Shown here: one piece after another, positions 1 to 9,179 of the stretch
Numbering within the stretch: the first letter of the stretch is position 1
How the letters are laid out: each line of letters starts with the position of its first letter
Assembly (NCBI RefSeq): GCF_030160455.1
Contig: NZ_BSOJ01000030.1
Location: forward strand, 1 to 64,000
DNA from: Limnobacter litoralis
GTDB taxonomy: Bacteria; Pseudomonadota; Gammaproteobacteria; Burkholderiales; Burkholderiaceae_B
Direction: 5' to 3'
Length of the DNA: 64,000 nt
Made by a program: the position numbers and the translations under genes
The notes under the pieces: model-generated
Database searches by the model: none
Seen by the model: the letters and a program-made list of their open reading frames with translations, nothing else
What the model was told of the DNA's origin: nothing

Positions 1-127
1 GCAGCAGAGAAACGAGATTATGCACATCCTTTTTAAACCTGTCAAACACTTTTGCGAAGAAAGTTGCAAGAATTTTGCTGAAAGCCAAATTACGAACCCC
101 TTTCACAACACACCCACCAAAAACAAG

Positions 128-166
128 CCCCTGATCTGACAGGAAAAATTGCCTGCCTTACAGGGG
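128..166. other. Imperfect hairpin downstream of the enoyl-CoA hydratase gene
   Basis: The arms CCCCTG (128-133) and CAGGGG (161-166) enclose a second pair, CAGG (140-143) and CCTG (152-155). It lies 3' of the minus-strand hydratase gene, in the A+T-rich 1-222 stretch that otherwise shows no gene. There is no T tract directly after it, so a terminator role is only possible. Confidence 0.3.
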
Positions 167-222
167 TTCGAATGCACCGCAAAAAATTTCAAATTTTTTT
201 CAGATTTTTGATTTTTTCGTGA

Positions 223-999
223 TCATTTGTTTTTGAAATCGGGTTTTCGCTTCTCCAAAAAGGCCTTCATGCCCTCTTTTTGATCTTCGGTGCCAAATAA
301 ACTGTGGAACATGCGCCGTTCAAACAGCATGCCCTCGGACAAAGGCCCTTCGTAAGCGCGGGAAACGCTCTCTTTGGCCATCATGACGGAGGGAATCGAA
401 TACGAGGCAATCACCGTGGCTGCATCAATGGCTTCTTGCAGACATTGTTCAGGCGCGACCACGCGTGACACCAAACCTGCCCGTTCTGCCTCTGACGCAT
501 CCATCATTCGGCCGGTCAAGCAAAGATCCATCGCCTTTGCTTTGCTGATCGCCCTGGGCAGACGCTGCGTTCCGCCAGCGCCGGGAATGATGCCAAGCTT
601 GATTTCGGGTTGACCGAATTTGGCAGTGTCGGAACAAATGATGAAATCGCACATCATGGCCAATTCACAGCCACCGCCCAAGGCAAAGCCCCTGACAGCT
701 GCAATCACGGGTTTGCGCACCTGACGAATCGTTTCCCAGTTGCGGGTGATGTACTCCCCTTTATAAACATCCATATAGGAGTAATTGGCCATGGCTGCGA
801 TGTCGGCACCCGCGGCGAAGGCCTTGTCGCTGCCGGTCACGACCATTGCACCGATGTTTTCATCCGCATCAAAAGCGGTCAGAGCGGTTCCCAGCTCGGT
901 CATGAGCTGGTCGTTCAAGGCGTTCAGAACCTGGGGGCGATTGAGCGTCACAAGCCCGACACGACCTATGGTTTCTACGAGGATGGTTTCGTAAGTCAT
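223..999 (-). CDS. Enoyl-CoA hydratase
   Basis: Crotonase-fold enzyme of 258 residues, the usual length for a stand-alone enoyl-CoA hydratase. It hydrates trans-2-enoyl-CoA to 3-hydroxyacyl-CoA in beta-oxidation or a related acyl-CoA pathway in the cytoplasm. The oxyanion-hole segment AFAAGADI (near residue 60) and both catalytic glutamates are visible: E112 in GGGCELAM and E132 in [13 protein letters not shown]. The start at 999 is preferred over the longer frame because AGGAGA lies at 1011-1016, a good ribosome-site spacing, and the protein then begins in the conserved first strand. It is divergent from the SDR at 1146. The exact acyl substrate cannot be read from the sequence. Confidence 0.93.
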   Translation of the reverse strand: MTYETILVETIGRVGLVTLNRPQVLNALNDQLMTELGTALTAFDADENIGAMVVTGSDKAFAAGADIAAMANYSYMDVYKGEYITRNWETIRQVRKPVIAAVRGFALGGGCELAMMCDFIICSDTAKFGQPEIKLGIIPGAGGTQRLPRAISKAKAMDLCLTGRMMDASEAERAGLVSRVVAPEQCLQEAIDAATVIASYSIPSVMMAKESVSRAYEGPLSEGMLFERRMFHSLFGTEDQKEGMKAFLEKRKPDFKNK

Positions 1000-1145
1000 T
1001 TTAAATGCTGTCTCCTGTTTGCAGAATTGCGCTCTAAATACTACCTGCATTCACCACAGTAGACGCGCTAGAAGCAGAGGCAGTGCGTGACATTCTGTTT
1101 TGTCTAGGACAAAATGGCGCTTTGTTGTACAAACGGAGTTCGAAC

Positions 1146-1892
1146 ATGTCCAGTACTGTATTTGTTATGGGTGCGACCAGTGCCATCGCCCAATCTCTGA
1201 TTCATCTTGAGTTGCAAGCGGGCAACAAGGTTGTTGCTGCAGGCCGAAACATGGAAAAGCTTCAGGAACTGTATGGCTCGAAGGGCAATGTGTGCTTGAT
1301 CCAGGTGGAGGCGACCGATCCGGAATCGGTCAAAGCCGGCTTCGCGGAGGCGGACAACGCGGGGTTTCATGCCGACGCTTACGCACACTGCGTGGGCTCT
1401 ATATTGGTTGCCCCCTTGCATCGCACCAGTGACGCCCAGTTTCAGGATGTTTTGAATTTGAACTTGATGTCGGCCGTGTATGGCTTGAGAGCATTCGTCA
1501 ATGGATGCAGGGAACGGAAATCAGCAGGCAGCGCAGTGCTGGTGTCTACATGCGCAACAGGAATCGGCGTGGCCAATCACGAAGCGATTGCGGCGGCCAA
1601 GGCGGGCATTGAAGGCTTGGCCAAATCGGCAGCCAACACCTACGCCCCGGACGGCATTCGAGTTAACGTGGTTGCACCGGGTTTGACAGACAGCCCCATT
1701 GCGTCGGCCTTTTTGAAGAGCGAGGTCATGCGCGCGGCAAGCGCCAAACAATACCCGCTGCAAGGCGTCAACACCCCCGGAGAGGTTGCGCAGGCCATGC
1801 ATTGGCTGCTGTCCGACCAGGCATCCCGCACCACAGGCACAATCCTGAACGTAGATGGTGGCTTTAGAAACACCCGTCCGCTGGTGAAATAA
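1146..1892 (+). CDS. SDR-family protein lacking the catalytic tyrosine
   Basis: Short-chain dehydrogenase/reductase fold, 248 residues. The N-terminal Rossmann motif is atypical (GATSAIA instead of TGxxxGIG). The usual serine is present (VSTCA), but the YxxxK motif reads IAAAK, so the general-acid Tyr is Ile while the Lys is kept. The C-terminal half (RVNVVAPGLTDSP, then NVDGGF) is typical. GGAG at 1135-1138 supports the start at 1146. The stop codon abuts the start of the photolyase-like gene, and a 4-base overlap then leads into the DUF3429 gene, so these three are probably co-translated. It may bind a nucleotide without classical oxidoreductase activity; its role is unknown. Confidence 0.85.
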   Translation: MSSTVFVMGATSAIAQSLIHLELQAGNKVVAAGRNMEKLQELYGSKGNVCLIQVEATDPESVKAGFAEADNAGFHADAYAHCVGSILVAPLHRTSDAQFQDVLNLNLMSAVYGLRAFVNGCRERKSAGSAVLVSTCATGIGVANHEAIAAAKAGIEGLAKSAANTYAPDGIRVNVVAPGLTDSPIASAFLKSEVMRAASAKQYPLQGVNTPGEVAQAMHWLLSDQASRTTGTILNVDGGFRNTRPLVK

Positions 1893-3140
1893 ATGATTGA
1901 TCTGGGACAGTTTGAACCCAGCCGTGACGCTGCCCTGAGCAAGCTGCGTGGTGTTAAGCCCTCAACCTACGGCAAGACGCGCAACTTTCTGAATGGCAAG
2001 GTAACCAAGTTGTCGCCCTGGATTACCCATGGCATGCTGAGCCTGAAAGAGGTGGCCGAACACGGTTGGAAAACCGAGGGAATTGGCCTTGAGGACAAAC
2101 TGATTTTCGAGCTGGGTTGGCGCGAGTTTTTTCAGCACGTCCATCGGCAGGTGGGCGACAATATTTTACGTGACATGCGCCCAGGCGTGTGGCCAGGCAA
2201 GTACGCCAGGGAGCTACCTGCGGATTTTCTTCACGGCCAGACGGGTGTCAAGCCCATCGACTGGGCGGTGAGATCGCTTTATGAAACGGGTTACCTGCAC
2301 AACCACGCCCGCATGTGGGTGGCTTCGTATCTGGTGCACTTGCGCAAGGTGAGCTGGCGAAGCGGTGCCGACTGGATGTACGGGTACCTGCTGGATGGAG
2401 ACCTGGCTTCGAATCATTTGAGTTGGCAGTGGGTGGCGGGCACCTTCAGCCACAAGCCCTATCTTTTTAACGCAGAAAACGTTCAAAAGTACGCCCCGGA
2501 GTTGGCCTGCAAAGGCAGCGTCATTGACACCAGCTACGACGACCTGGAGGACATTGCACGGTCAAGCAAAACACTGCAGCCAGTGGGAAGATCGGTCAGT
2601 AACGAGGTGCAAGAGGTCGGCGAAGGGCCGGGCTTGCAATCGTGGCCAATGGACAAAGATTTGCTGAATTTAATGGGTACCCGCAAAGTCGATGCGGAGT
2701 GGTGCAAAAAATGGGCAGGAAAAGCTTTGAAGCTGGTGCACCCCTGGGCACTGAGAGAAAAGAGGGTTGGCACTTATCACCTGGGCGTGATTGCACCGCA
2801 GTTTCACAGCAAATTCCCGTGGAGCGAAAAGCGCTGGGCCTTTGTACTACAAGCCATGGCCCGCTGTTGCGATACGATTGTGATTCTGGACTCAGACAAT
2901 CTGCAAAACTTGCGGATGGCATTGCAAAACGAAGCACTGGTGCCAAGTTCGGTTGAGATTGACTGGACGGCGCACCCGGTCTACTGCGATTTGCACACGC
3001 GCCTGAGAATCAGACAAAACCCGCCCGATTTGCTGTTGCCGGAACCTAAAATGCTGCAAACCAGCTTTTCGAAGTTTTACCGCAAGGCTTGCGACATGGC
3101 TGGATCACTGGACGACTTGATTGACACTGCGACGACATGA
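1893..3140 (+). CDS. Cryptochrome/photolyase-family FAD-binding protein without the N-terminal antenna domain
   Basis: 415 residues. The first 260 or so match the helical FAD-binding domain of DNA photolyases and cryptochromes: KLSPWITHGMLS near residue 42, then WQWVAGTFSHKPYLFN near 178. The usual N-terminal alpha/beta photolyase-related domain, which holds the antenna cofactor, is absent. In its place a C-terminal segment (about 270-380) looks alpha/beta-like, with a hydrophobic strand ending VILDSDN. The gene follows the degenerate SDR with no gap and overlaps the DUF3429 gene by four bases (ATGA). Repair, light sensing or another flavin role cannot be separated by reading. A start at 1893 is natural given the coupling. 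Confidence 0.82.
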   Translation: MIDLGQFEPSRDAALSKLRGVKPSTYGKTRNFLNGKVTKLSPWITHGMLSLKEVAEHGWKTEGIGLEDKLIFELGWREFFQHVHRQVGDNILRDMRPGVWPGKYARELPADFLHGQTGVKPIDWAVRSLYETGYLHNHARMWVASYLVHLRKVSWRSGADWMYGYLLDGDLASNHLSWQWVAGTFSHKPYLFNAENVQKYAPELACKGSVIDTSYDDLEDIARSSKTLQPVGRSVSNEVQEVGEGPGLQSWPMDKDLLNLMGTRKVDAEWCKKWAGKALKLVHPWALREKRVGTYHLGVIAPQFHSKFPWSEKRWAFVLQAMARCCDTIVILDSDNLQNLRMALQNEALVPSSVEIDWTAHPVYCDLHTRLRIRQNPPDLLLPEPKMLQTSFSKFYRKACDMAGSLDDLIDTATT

Positions 3141-3622
3141 TGACTGGAAGACTGAAAACACGCTGGATGGAGCTGCTGGGCTATGCGGGCCTGATTCCCT
3201 TTTTGGGCCTGGCCGGCATTGCTGCCTGGTTTTATCACACCCCCATGGCTGATTTGTACGGTGGTTACAACTTGATTTATGGCGCCTGCATTCTGTCGTT
3301 TTTAGGCGCAGTGCACTGGGGTATCGCAATTGCTCAGGCGGCCCAACCGGAAGCCAGTTACCGGGCTGGACTCAGCGATGAGAAATTTGAGATGTTGGCG
3401 TTTGGTTGGGGTGTGGTGCCCTCTTTGTTGGCATGGGTAATTGTGGCATTTGCGCCTGATGGCTATGCATTGTGGTTGTTGGCAGCCACCGTGGCACTGG
3501 TTGGTGTGATCGACCATCGTATTTTGGGGCCGATGAAGGGCTTTGAGGACTATCTGAAGCTGCGCACCCGCTTATCGGCACTGGCTACGCTGGGGCTTTT
3601 GGTGACCGCCTGGGCCATTTAA
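3137..3622 (+). CDS. DUF3429 family membrane protein
   Basis: 161 residues with about five hydrophobic segments (around 15-33, 45-63, 85-105, 108-128 and 143-160), matching the small DUF3429/TMEM69-like inner-membrane family by its LGYAGLIPFLGLA start and GAVHWGIA segment. Its function is unknown. It overlaps the photolyase-like gene by four bases, so translation is probably coupled. In many proteobacteria genes of this family sit close to photolyase genes, which fits its position here; that association is recalled, not demonstrated. Confidence 0.8.
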   Translation: MMTGRLKTRWMELLGYAGLIPFLGLAGIAAWFYHTPMADLYGGYNLIYGACILSFLGAVHWGIAIAQAAQPEASYRAGLSDEKFEMLAFGWGVVPSLLAWVIVAFAPDGYALWLLAATVALVGVIDHRILGPMKGFEDYLKLRTRLSALATLGLLVTAWAI

Positions 3623-3670
3623 ATGGTGTAGTCTTTCAGGATTACAGACCTTACAGAAAATGGAGAGATG

Positions 3671-4657
3671 ATGTTTAAGGGCTTGTTGCTACAAAAAAAT
3701 GAAGCGGGTGAATTTTCTGCTGCCGTGACGGACATAGAAGAAAGCCGACTGCCTGAATCGGGCGATGTACTGGTGGAAGTGGATTATTCCACGCTGAACT
3801 ACAAGGACGGCTTGGCCATTTGCAACAAATCCCCCGTGGTGCGCCAATGGCCCATGGTTGCAGGAATTGATGGCGCCGGGCGTGTCATAGAAAGCCAGAA
3901 TTCGGCGTTTCAGCCCGGTGACGAAGTCATTTTGAACGGCTTTGGCGTGGGCGAAACCCATTGGGGCTGCCTGGCTGAAAAGGCAAAGCTCAAAAGCGAA
4001 TGGCTGATTCACAAGCCTGCCGGGCTGACTGCTGCACAGGCCATGGCCATTGGAACTGCGGGCTACACCGCCATGCTCAGCGTGTTGGGCCTCGAAAAGT
4101 CGGGGGTCAAGCCTTCCGATGGTGAGATTTTGGTAACCGGTGCAACGGGGGGGGTCGGCAGCATTGCGGTCTGCCTGTTGAGCAAACTGGGGTACACGGT
4201 GGTTGCAACCAGTGGAAAACCAGATCAGGTTGAATTTCTGAAGTCGCTGGGCGCAAACGAAGTGTTGGACAGAAAGGTGCTTTCTGAGCCGGGCAAGCCG
4301 CTGCAGCGGGAACGCTGGGCAGGCGTGGTTGATTCAGTGGGATCGCACACGCTGGCCAACGCCTGCGCACAAACCAAGTACGCGGGCACCGTGACGGCTT
4401 GTGGCTTGGCGCAGGGCATGGACTTCCCCTCTTCCGTGGCGCCGTTCATTTTGCGAGGTGTCACCTTGAAAGGCATTGATTCGGTGATGGCGCCGTTGGC
4501 CATTCGCAAAGAAGCCTGGGCGAGACTGGCCACCGACCTGGACATGAACAAACTGGGTTCGCTTTCACGCACCGTGAGCCTGACTGAGGCCGCGCACGAG
4601 GCCGCCAAATTGATGAACGGCACCAACACAGGCCGCGTGGTGGTGAAGATTCGATGA
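3671..4657 (+). CDS. acuI: AcuI/YhdH-type quinone oxidoreductase-like acryloyl-CoA reductase
   Basis: Zinc-free medium-chain dehydrogenase/reductase of 328 residues. Members of the AcuI/YhdH group reduce acryloyl-CoA to propionyl-CoA with NADPH. The catalytic-domain segment STLNYKDGLAI and MVAGIDGAGRVIES, and the nucleotide-binding ATGGVGSIAV, are characteristic. Two adjacent ATGs occur; the second (3671) sits five bases after GGAG at 3662-3665 and is preferred over 3668. The stop overlaps the M61 peptidase start by four bases, so the two are translated together, although no functional link between them is known. Confidence 0.88.
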   Translation: MFKGLLLQKNEAGEFSAAVTDIEESRLPESGDVLVEVDYSTLNYKDGLAICNKSPVVRQWPMVAGIDGAGRVIESQNSAFQPGDEVILNGFGVGETHWGCLAEKAKLKSEWLIHKPAGLTAAQAMAIGTAGYTAMLSVLGLEKSGVKPSDGEILVTGATGGVGSIAVCLLSKLGYTVVATSGKPDQVEFLKSLGANEVLDRKVLSEPGKPLQRERWAGVVDSVGSHTLANACAQTKYAGTVTACGLAQGMDFPSSVAPFILRGVTLKGIDSVMAPLAIRKEAWARLATDLDMNKLGSLSRTVSLTEAAHEAAKLMNGTNTGRVVVKIR

Positions 4658-6516
4658 AAGACGCCGCCCATTTTGCACCTGGCCAACTGAATTACTGTGT
4701 TGAAATCAATGACCCACAGGGCCATTACTTTGACGTGTCACTTCGCTTTGTTGCTCAAAATGCGGCGGTTTTGCGCCTGCCAACCTGGATCCCGGGCAGC
4801 TACTTGATCCGTGAGTTTTCGAAAAACGTGCTGGAGGTGACTGCCCGTGCCAACGGCATGGCCTGCCAGGTCGTGAAGCGTCGGAAAGACGAATGGGCGC
4901 TGAATCTGACAGGCAGGACGTCATCTGCTGGCGAGCCGATTCAAGTGGAATGTCATTGGCGAGTCTACGCCTGGGATTTGTCGGTGCGAGGCGCGCATCT
5001 GGATGAAAGTCACGCCTTTTTCAATGGCACCAGCCTTTTCCTGGTGCCAGAGGGCATGGAAGAACTGCCAGTCCACTTGCAAGTGAAACGCAGACACGGG
5101 CGCGCCACAGACCACCAATCCTTTGGCTCGGCGGACTGGCAGGTCGCCTGTGGCCTTGATCGTGCCGATGGCGAACCAGCGAGCATCGGGCTGTTGAAAG
5201 CCGGTGGAGACATTTCATTCAAAGCTGATCATTACGATGCCTTGATTGACCACCCCTTTGAAGCAGGGCAATTACAGACCGGCTTTTTCGAGGCACGGGG
5301 TGTACCGCACTATTTTGCAGTGTACGGGGCAGACGAGGACCTGGACATTGCCAGGATCTGCCGGGACCTGAAACCCGTGTGCGAGGCTCAAATTGATCTG
5401 TTTGAACCAGAGACGGGCAAAGCCCCGTTTGAGCACTACTGGTTTATGCTGCATGCCACCGACAATGGGTATGGCGGGCTGGAGCACCGCAACAGCACGG
5501 CCCTGGTGTGCTCACGTGCAGACCTGCCGCAGGTGGGTGTACCAAAAGCACCGGAGGGTTATGACACTTTTATGGGTTTGTGCAGTCACGAATACTTTCA
5601 CAACTGGAACGTGAAGCGCATGAAGCCAGCCGCATTTGTGCCCTATCGGCTGGAGGCGGAAAGCTACACCCGTTTACTGTGGGTGTTTGAAGGTTTTACC
5701 TCGTATTACGACGATCTTATTTTGGCGCGCGTTGGCCAACTGGATGAAAAGGCCTATTTGAAAGCCTTGGGAAAAACGATCGCCCAAGTGTACAAAGGAC
5801 CGGGCCGCTTGGTGCAAACGGTGGCCGAGAGTTCTTTCGAGGCGTGGACCAAGTATTACCGCCAGGACGAGAACGCGCCGAACGCGATTGTGAGTTATTA
5901 CACCAAGGGCGCGCTGGTGGCGTTTTGCCTGGATGCCTTGATTCGAGAAAGAACCCAGCACGATTCACCCAAATCATTGGACGATGTAATGCGCCTGATG
6001 TGGCGAAAGCACGGACTGACTGGTGAAGGGGTGCCTGAAGCGGGCATGGCCAACTTGATTGAAGCCGCCACTGGGCTGGATTTGTCTGATGAATTACGGC
6101 GCTTTACCCAAACCACGGAAGAACTGCCGCTGCATGACTGCCTGAGCGTTTTTGGCTACACCCTGAAACCCGAGTATGAACAGGATGCGGTGAGCATGGG
6201 CTTGGTGGGTCAGTTTACTGAGCAAGGCTGCAAGGTCAAGCAGGTGTACAACGGCGGCGCAGCGCACAGCGCAGGTGTTTCGGCAGGAGACGTGTTGGTG
6301 GCCGCAGGCGATCGCAAATTGACCGAGACCACTTACAAACGGTTGCTGGCGCGTGCCAAACCGGGTGAGCAGGTGGAGCTGTTGGGATTTCGGGCCGAAC
6401 GGTTGCTGAAATTCAAACTGACGTTTGCAGAACCCCAAGCCAAAAGCTGGACGATCAGTGAAGCGGACCACAGAGACCAGCAATCGCTGCTGGCCCCCTG
6501 GAAAGATCACGCCTGA
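4654..6516 (+). CDS. M61 family metallopeptidase with C-terminal PDZ domain
   Basis: 620 residues, typical of M61 glycyl-aminopeptidase-like proteins. An N-terminal beta-rich domain (RLPTWIPGSYLIREF near 43) is followed by the gluzincin core with H312-E313-x-x-H316 (HEYFH) and the third zinc ligand E346 in WVFEGFTSYY. A PDZ domain lies at about 510-590 (VKQVYNGGAAHSAGVSAGDVLVA). No signal peptide is visible, so a cytoplasmic location is likely. It starts inside the acuI stop (ATGA). It converges on trpC, and a small palindrome at 6528-6542 lies in the gap. Confidence 0.92.
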   Translation: MKDAAHFAPGQLNYCVEINDPQGHYFDVSLRFVAQNAAVLRLPTWIPGSYLIREFSKNVLEVTARANGMACQVVKRRKDEWALNLTGRTSSAGEPIQVECHWRVYAWDLSVRGAHLDESHAFFNGTSLFLVPEGMEELPVHLQVKRRHGRATDHQSFGSADWQVACGLDRADGEPASIGLLKAGGDISFKADHYDALIDHPFEAGQLQTGFFEARGVPHYFAVYGADEDLDIARICRDLKPVCEAQIDLFEPETGKAPFEHYWFMLHATDNGYGGLEHRNSTALVCSRADLPQVGVPKAPEGYDTFMGLCSHEYFHNWNVKRMKPAAFVPYRLEAESYTRLLWVFEGFTSYYDDLILARVGQLDEKAYLKALGKTIAQVYKGPGRLVQTVAESSFEAWTKYYRQDENAPNAIVSYYTKGALVAFCLDALIRERTQHDSPKSLDDVMRLMWRKHGLTGEGVPEAGMANLIEAATGLDLSDELRRFTQTTEELPLHDCLSVFGYTLKPEYEQDAVSMGLVGQFTEQGCKVKQVYNGGAAHSAGVSAGDVLVAAGDRKLTETTYKRLLARAKPGEQVELLGFRAERLLKFKLTFAEPQAKSWTISEADHRDQQSLLAPWKDHA

Positions 6517-6527
6517 TTGGGTTTGAA

Positions 6528-6542
6528 TGAATCGCTGATTCA
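6528..6542. other. Palindrome between convergent M61 peptidase and trpC genes
   Basis: TGAATC-GCT-GATTCA is a perfect 6-base inverted repeat with a 3-base loop, overlapping the trpC stop codon. It lacks a T tract, so a terminator function is uncertain. Confidence 0.3.
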
Positions 6543-7328
6543 GCCGAACAGATCTTGAAGCGCCTGACCCGGGGAAGGCGCTCGCATGAAGGCTTCACCC
6601 ACCAAAAAGGCATGCACGCCATGGCTGCGCATCAATTGCACGTCCTCACGCGTGGCAATGCCACTTTCAGTCACCAGCAGACGCTCACCATCTACCCTGT
6701 TTTTCAGGTCCAGGGTGGTCTGCAATGACGTTTCAAAGGTGCGCAAGTTGCGATTGTTCACGCCAATGAGGTCCGTCTTTAATTCCAGGGCGATGTCCAT
6801 TTCGGCGGCGTCGTGCACTTCCACCAAAACATCCATGCCCAATTCATTGGCGCACTGCTCCAACTCTTTGATCTGAGTCAAATCCAGTGCAGACACGATA
6901 AGCAGAATGGCATCAGCACCCAAAGCGCGAGCCTGAACCACCTGATAGGTGTCGATGATGAAGTCTTTGCGAATGGCCGGTAAACCGCTGGCCTTGCGTG
7001 CCAGATCAAGGTAATGCGGTGCGCCTTTGAAATACTGAATGTCGGTCAACACAGACAGGCAAGTCGCGCCATGTTCGGCGTAACTTTTGGCAATGGCTTC
7101 CGGGTCAAAGGGATCACGCAGAATGCCTTTGCTGGGGCTGGCGCGCTTGACCTCTGCAATGACTGCTGGCTTGCCTGCTGCCACAGCCGATTTCATGGCG
7201 CGGGCAAAACCCCGGGCAGGCTCAAGCCGGGCAGCCTTGGTTAACCACTGCACTTCCGAGAACAGCTGTTTGCCTTGGGCAATTTCTTCGCGCTTGGTTT
7301 GAATGATCTTTTGAAGAATGTCGCTCAT
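6540..7328 (-). CDS. trpC: Indole-3-glycerol phosphate synthase
   Basis: TIM-barrel enzyme of 262 residues that converts 1-(2-carboxyphenylamino)-1-deoxyribulose 5-phosphate to indole-3-glycerol phosphate in tryptophan synthesis. Family motifs are visible: [13 protein letters not shown] (first catalytic Lys), FFKG-like [20 protein letters not shown] (second Lys), [20 protein letters not shown], and VTESGI near the C-terminus. The upstream in-frame extension is rejected: the conserved N-terminus [15 protein letters not shown] begins at the ATG at 7328. Four bases separate it from trpD, and it is the last gene of the trp operon here. Confidence 0.96.
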   Translation of the reverse strand: MSDILQKIIQTKREEIAQGKQLFSEVQWLTKAARLEPARGFARAMKSAVAAGKPAVIAEVKRASPSKGILRDPFDPEAIAKSYAEHGATCLSVLTDIQYFKGAPHYLDLARKASGLPAIRKDFIIDTYQVVQARALGADAILLIVSALDLTQIKELEQCANELGMDVLVEVHDAAEMDIALELKTDLIGVNNRNLRTFETSLQTTLDLKNRVDGERLLVTESGIATREDVQLMRSHGVHAFLVGEAFMRAPSPGQALQDLFG

Positions 7329-7332
7329 GAAT

Positions 7333-8373
7333 TTAAACCTTTGCGGCGATGGATTGGGTGAACTCCTGGTACTCCTGGAGTTTGCGCAGGGCACTGCCTG
7401 TGGCCACACTCTCGCGGGCCTTTTCAACCCCTTGCTTGAGGCTGTCGGCTTGATCTGCTGCATACATGCCAGCGGCCGCATTCAGCAATACGATGTCGGC
7501 AATCACGCCACCCTCGCCTTTCAGGGCCATCATGATTTTGTCTTTGGATTCTTGCACAGAGCGGGCGCCCAACGGAGCGTGCGAGGCCTGCCTGAGACCC
7601 ACCGATTCCGGCAGGATGCTGTAACGGCTGATTTCACCCTCACGAAGTTCGGCGATGTGTGACTCACATTCCATGCAGAGTTCATCCATGCCGTTGGAGC
7701 CGTGCACGATGAGTGCATGGTGAGAGCCCAGCTTTTTAAGCACCTCAGCCTGCAATTCCAGCAGTTCCATGCTGTACACGCCCATGACTTGATGGCGCGC
7801 CCCAGCCGGGTTGGTCAGCGGCCCCAGGTTGTTAAACAGGGTGCGTACGCCCAGTTCTTTGCGGACTGGGGCTGCGAATCGCATGGCGCTGTGGTGATTG
7901 GGTGCAAACATGAAGCCCATGCCCACGGTGTGTATGGCTTGGGCGACCTGCGTGGCATTCAGGTTGATGTTGATGCCCAGCAATTCAAGTACGTCGGCAC
8001 TGCCGGAATTGGACGACACGCTTCGGCCACCGTGTTTGGCCACTTTGACACCCGCACCAGCCAGCACGAACATGCTGGCCGTGGAAATGTTGAAGGTGTG
8101 CGCGCCATCCCCCCCGGTGCCGCACAGGTCGACCAAGGGCATGTCATCGGGCAACTCAACCGGGGTAACAAGTTCACGCATGACTTCAGCGGCTGAAGCC
8201 ACTTCAGTGGGTGTTTCGCCCTTCATGCGCAAAGCCACCACCAACCCCGCGATTTGTGTCGGTGTGAGGTTGCCGGACAGCAACGCCTGAAACACGGACT
8301 TGGCGGTTGAATGATCAAGATCAAGCCCAGCCAGCAAGTGGCTGAGTACTTTGGTGTAATCGGGATATGACAT
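7333..8373 (-). CDS. trpD: Anthranilate phosphoribosyltransferase
   Basis: 346 residues, normal length. It transfers the phosphoribosyl group of PRPP to anthranilate. The glycine-rich PRPP loop [15 protein letters not shown], the [18 protein letters not shown] segment and [23 protein letters not shown] are all present. The start at 8373 is used because the family N-terminus ([15 protein letters not shown]) begins there and the stop of trpG overlaps this point. It is not fused to trpG, unlike the E. coli arrangement. Confidence 0.97.
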   Translation of the reverse strand: MSYPDYTKVLSHLLAGLDLDHSTAKSVFQALLSGNLTPTQIAGLVVALRMKGETPTEVASAAEVMRELVTPVELPDDMPLVDLCGTGGDGAHTFNISTASMFVLAGAGVKVAKHGGRSVSSNSGSADVLELLGININLNATQVAQAIHTVGMGFMFAPNHHSAMRFAAPVRKELGVRTLFNNLGPLTNPAGARHQVMGVYSMELLELQAEVLKKLGSHHALIVHGSNGMDELCMECESHIAELREGEISRYSILPESVGLRQASHAPLGARSVQESKDKIMMALKGEGGVIADIVLLNAAAGMYAADQADSLKQGVEKARESVATGSALRKLQEYQEFTQSIAAKV

Positions 8374-8374
8374 G

Positions 8375-8959
8375 CTAAGCCACCGCCCCCGAGCGCACGC
8401 GGCGCAGAAAATTGCGCAGCAGGTCGTGGCCCCGATCAGACAAAATGGATTCTGGATGGAATTGCACGCCCTCGACGTCCAGGGTTTTGTGGCGCACGCC
8501 CATGATTTCGCCGTCTGCCGTTTCGGCGGTGACCTCCAGGCAATCGGGCAGGCTTTCGCGCTCAATGGCCAGCGAGTGATAACGAATGCAGGTCAGCGGA
8601 TTGGGCAGCCCCTCAAACACGCCGACGTTGGTGTGACGCACCGGCGATGTTTTGCCGTGCATGATGGTTTTGGCGCGAACCACTTTGCCACCGAAAGCCT
8701 CACCAATGGCCTGATGGCCGAGGCACACACCCAAAAGCGGCACTTTGCCTGCAGCAGCCTTGATGAGATCAATGGATATTCCGGCCTGGCTGGGTGAACA
8801 GGGCCCAGGCGACACACAAATGGCAGACGGATTCAAAGCCAGAGCCTGCTCAACAATGAGTGCGTCGTTGCGGACCACATGCACGTCTTGACCCAGTTCG
8901 CCGAAGTACTGCACGAGGTTGTAGGTAAAACTGTCGTAGTTGTCGATCATTAAAAGCAT
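8375..8959 (-). CDS. trpG: Anthranilate synthase glutamine amidotransferase subunit
   Basis: 194-residue class-I glutamine amidotransferase that supplies ammonia to TrpE. The N-terminus [14 protein letters not shown], the nucleophile motif [15 protein letters not shown] (Cys near 79) and the QFHPES triad segment are present. It may be shared with folate synthesis (PabA role), as in many bacteria. It is tightly packed with trpD downstream, but upstream it is separated from trpE by about 2 kb carrying an unrelated ATPase/TOPRIM gene. It must therefore be read through from that insert or have its own promoter in the A+T-rich 8960-9179 gap. Confidence 0.96.
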   Translation of the reverse strand: MLLMIDNYDSFTYNLVQYFGELGQDVHVVRNDALIVEQALALNPSAICVSPGPCSPSQAGISIDLIKAAAGKVPLLGVCLGHQAIGEAFGGKVVRAKTIMHGKTSPVRHTNVGVFEGLPNPLTCIRYHSLAIERESLPDCLEVTAETADGEIMGVRHKTLDVEGVQFHPESILSDRGHDLLRNFLRRVRSGAVA

Positions 8960-9179
8960 GTCACACCTACTGTACCTTATATAATTTCATCGAACAAAAA
9001 ACTTTAAAGAAGGTATTCAATTGTAAAAACCCTGTTCTAACTTAGATCGAGGTTAAATATAAAATTGCAGGTTGAGACGTATACCGTCGAAAATAACGAA
9101 TTTAATTGTTTATTAATCATATACTGCCAACCAATATGACAACCTGTATTATTTATAACACCACTTCCAGCAGAAAAAA
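8960..9179. other. A+T-rich intergenic stretch between trpG and the inserted OLD-like gene
   Basis: No convincing gene. It is clearly richer in A and T than the trp genes on either side. On the minus strand TATATAA near 8978-8984 resembles a -10 box upstream of trpG, but a well-spaced -35 box is not evident. It may hold the remaining end of the inserted segment. Confidence 0.4.
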
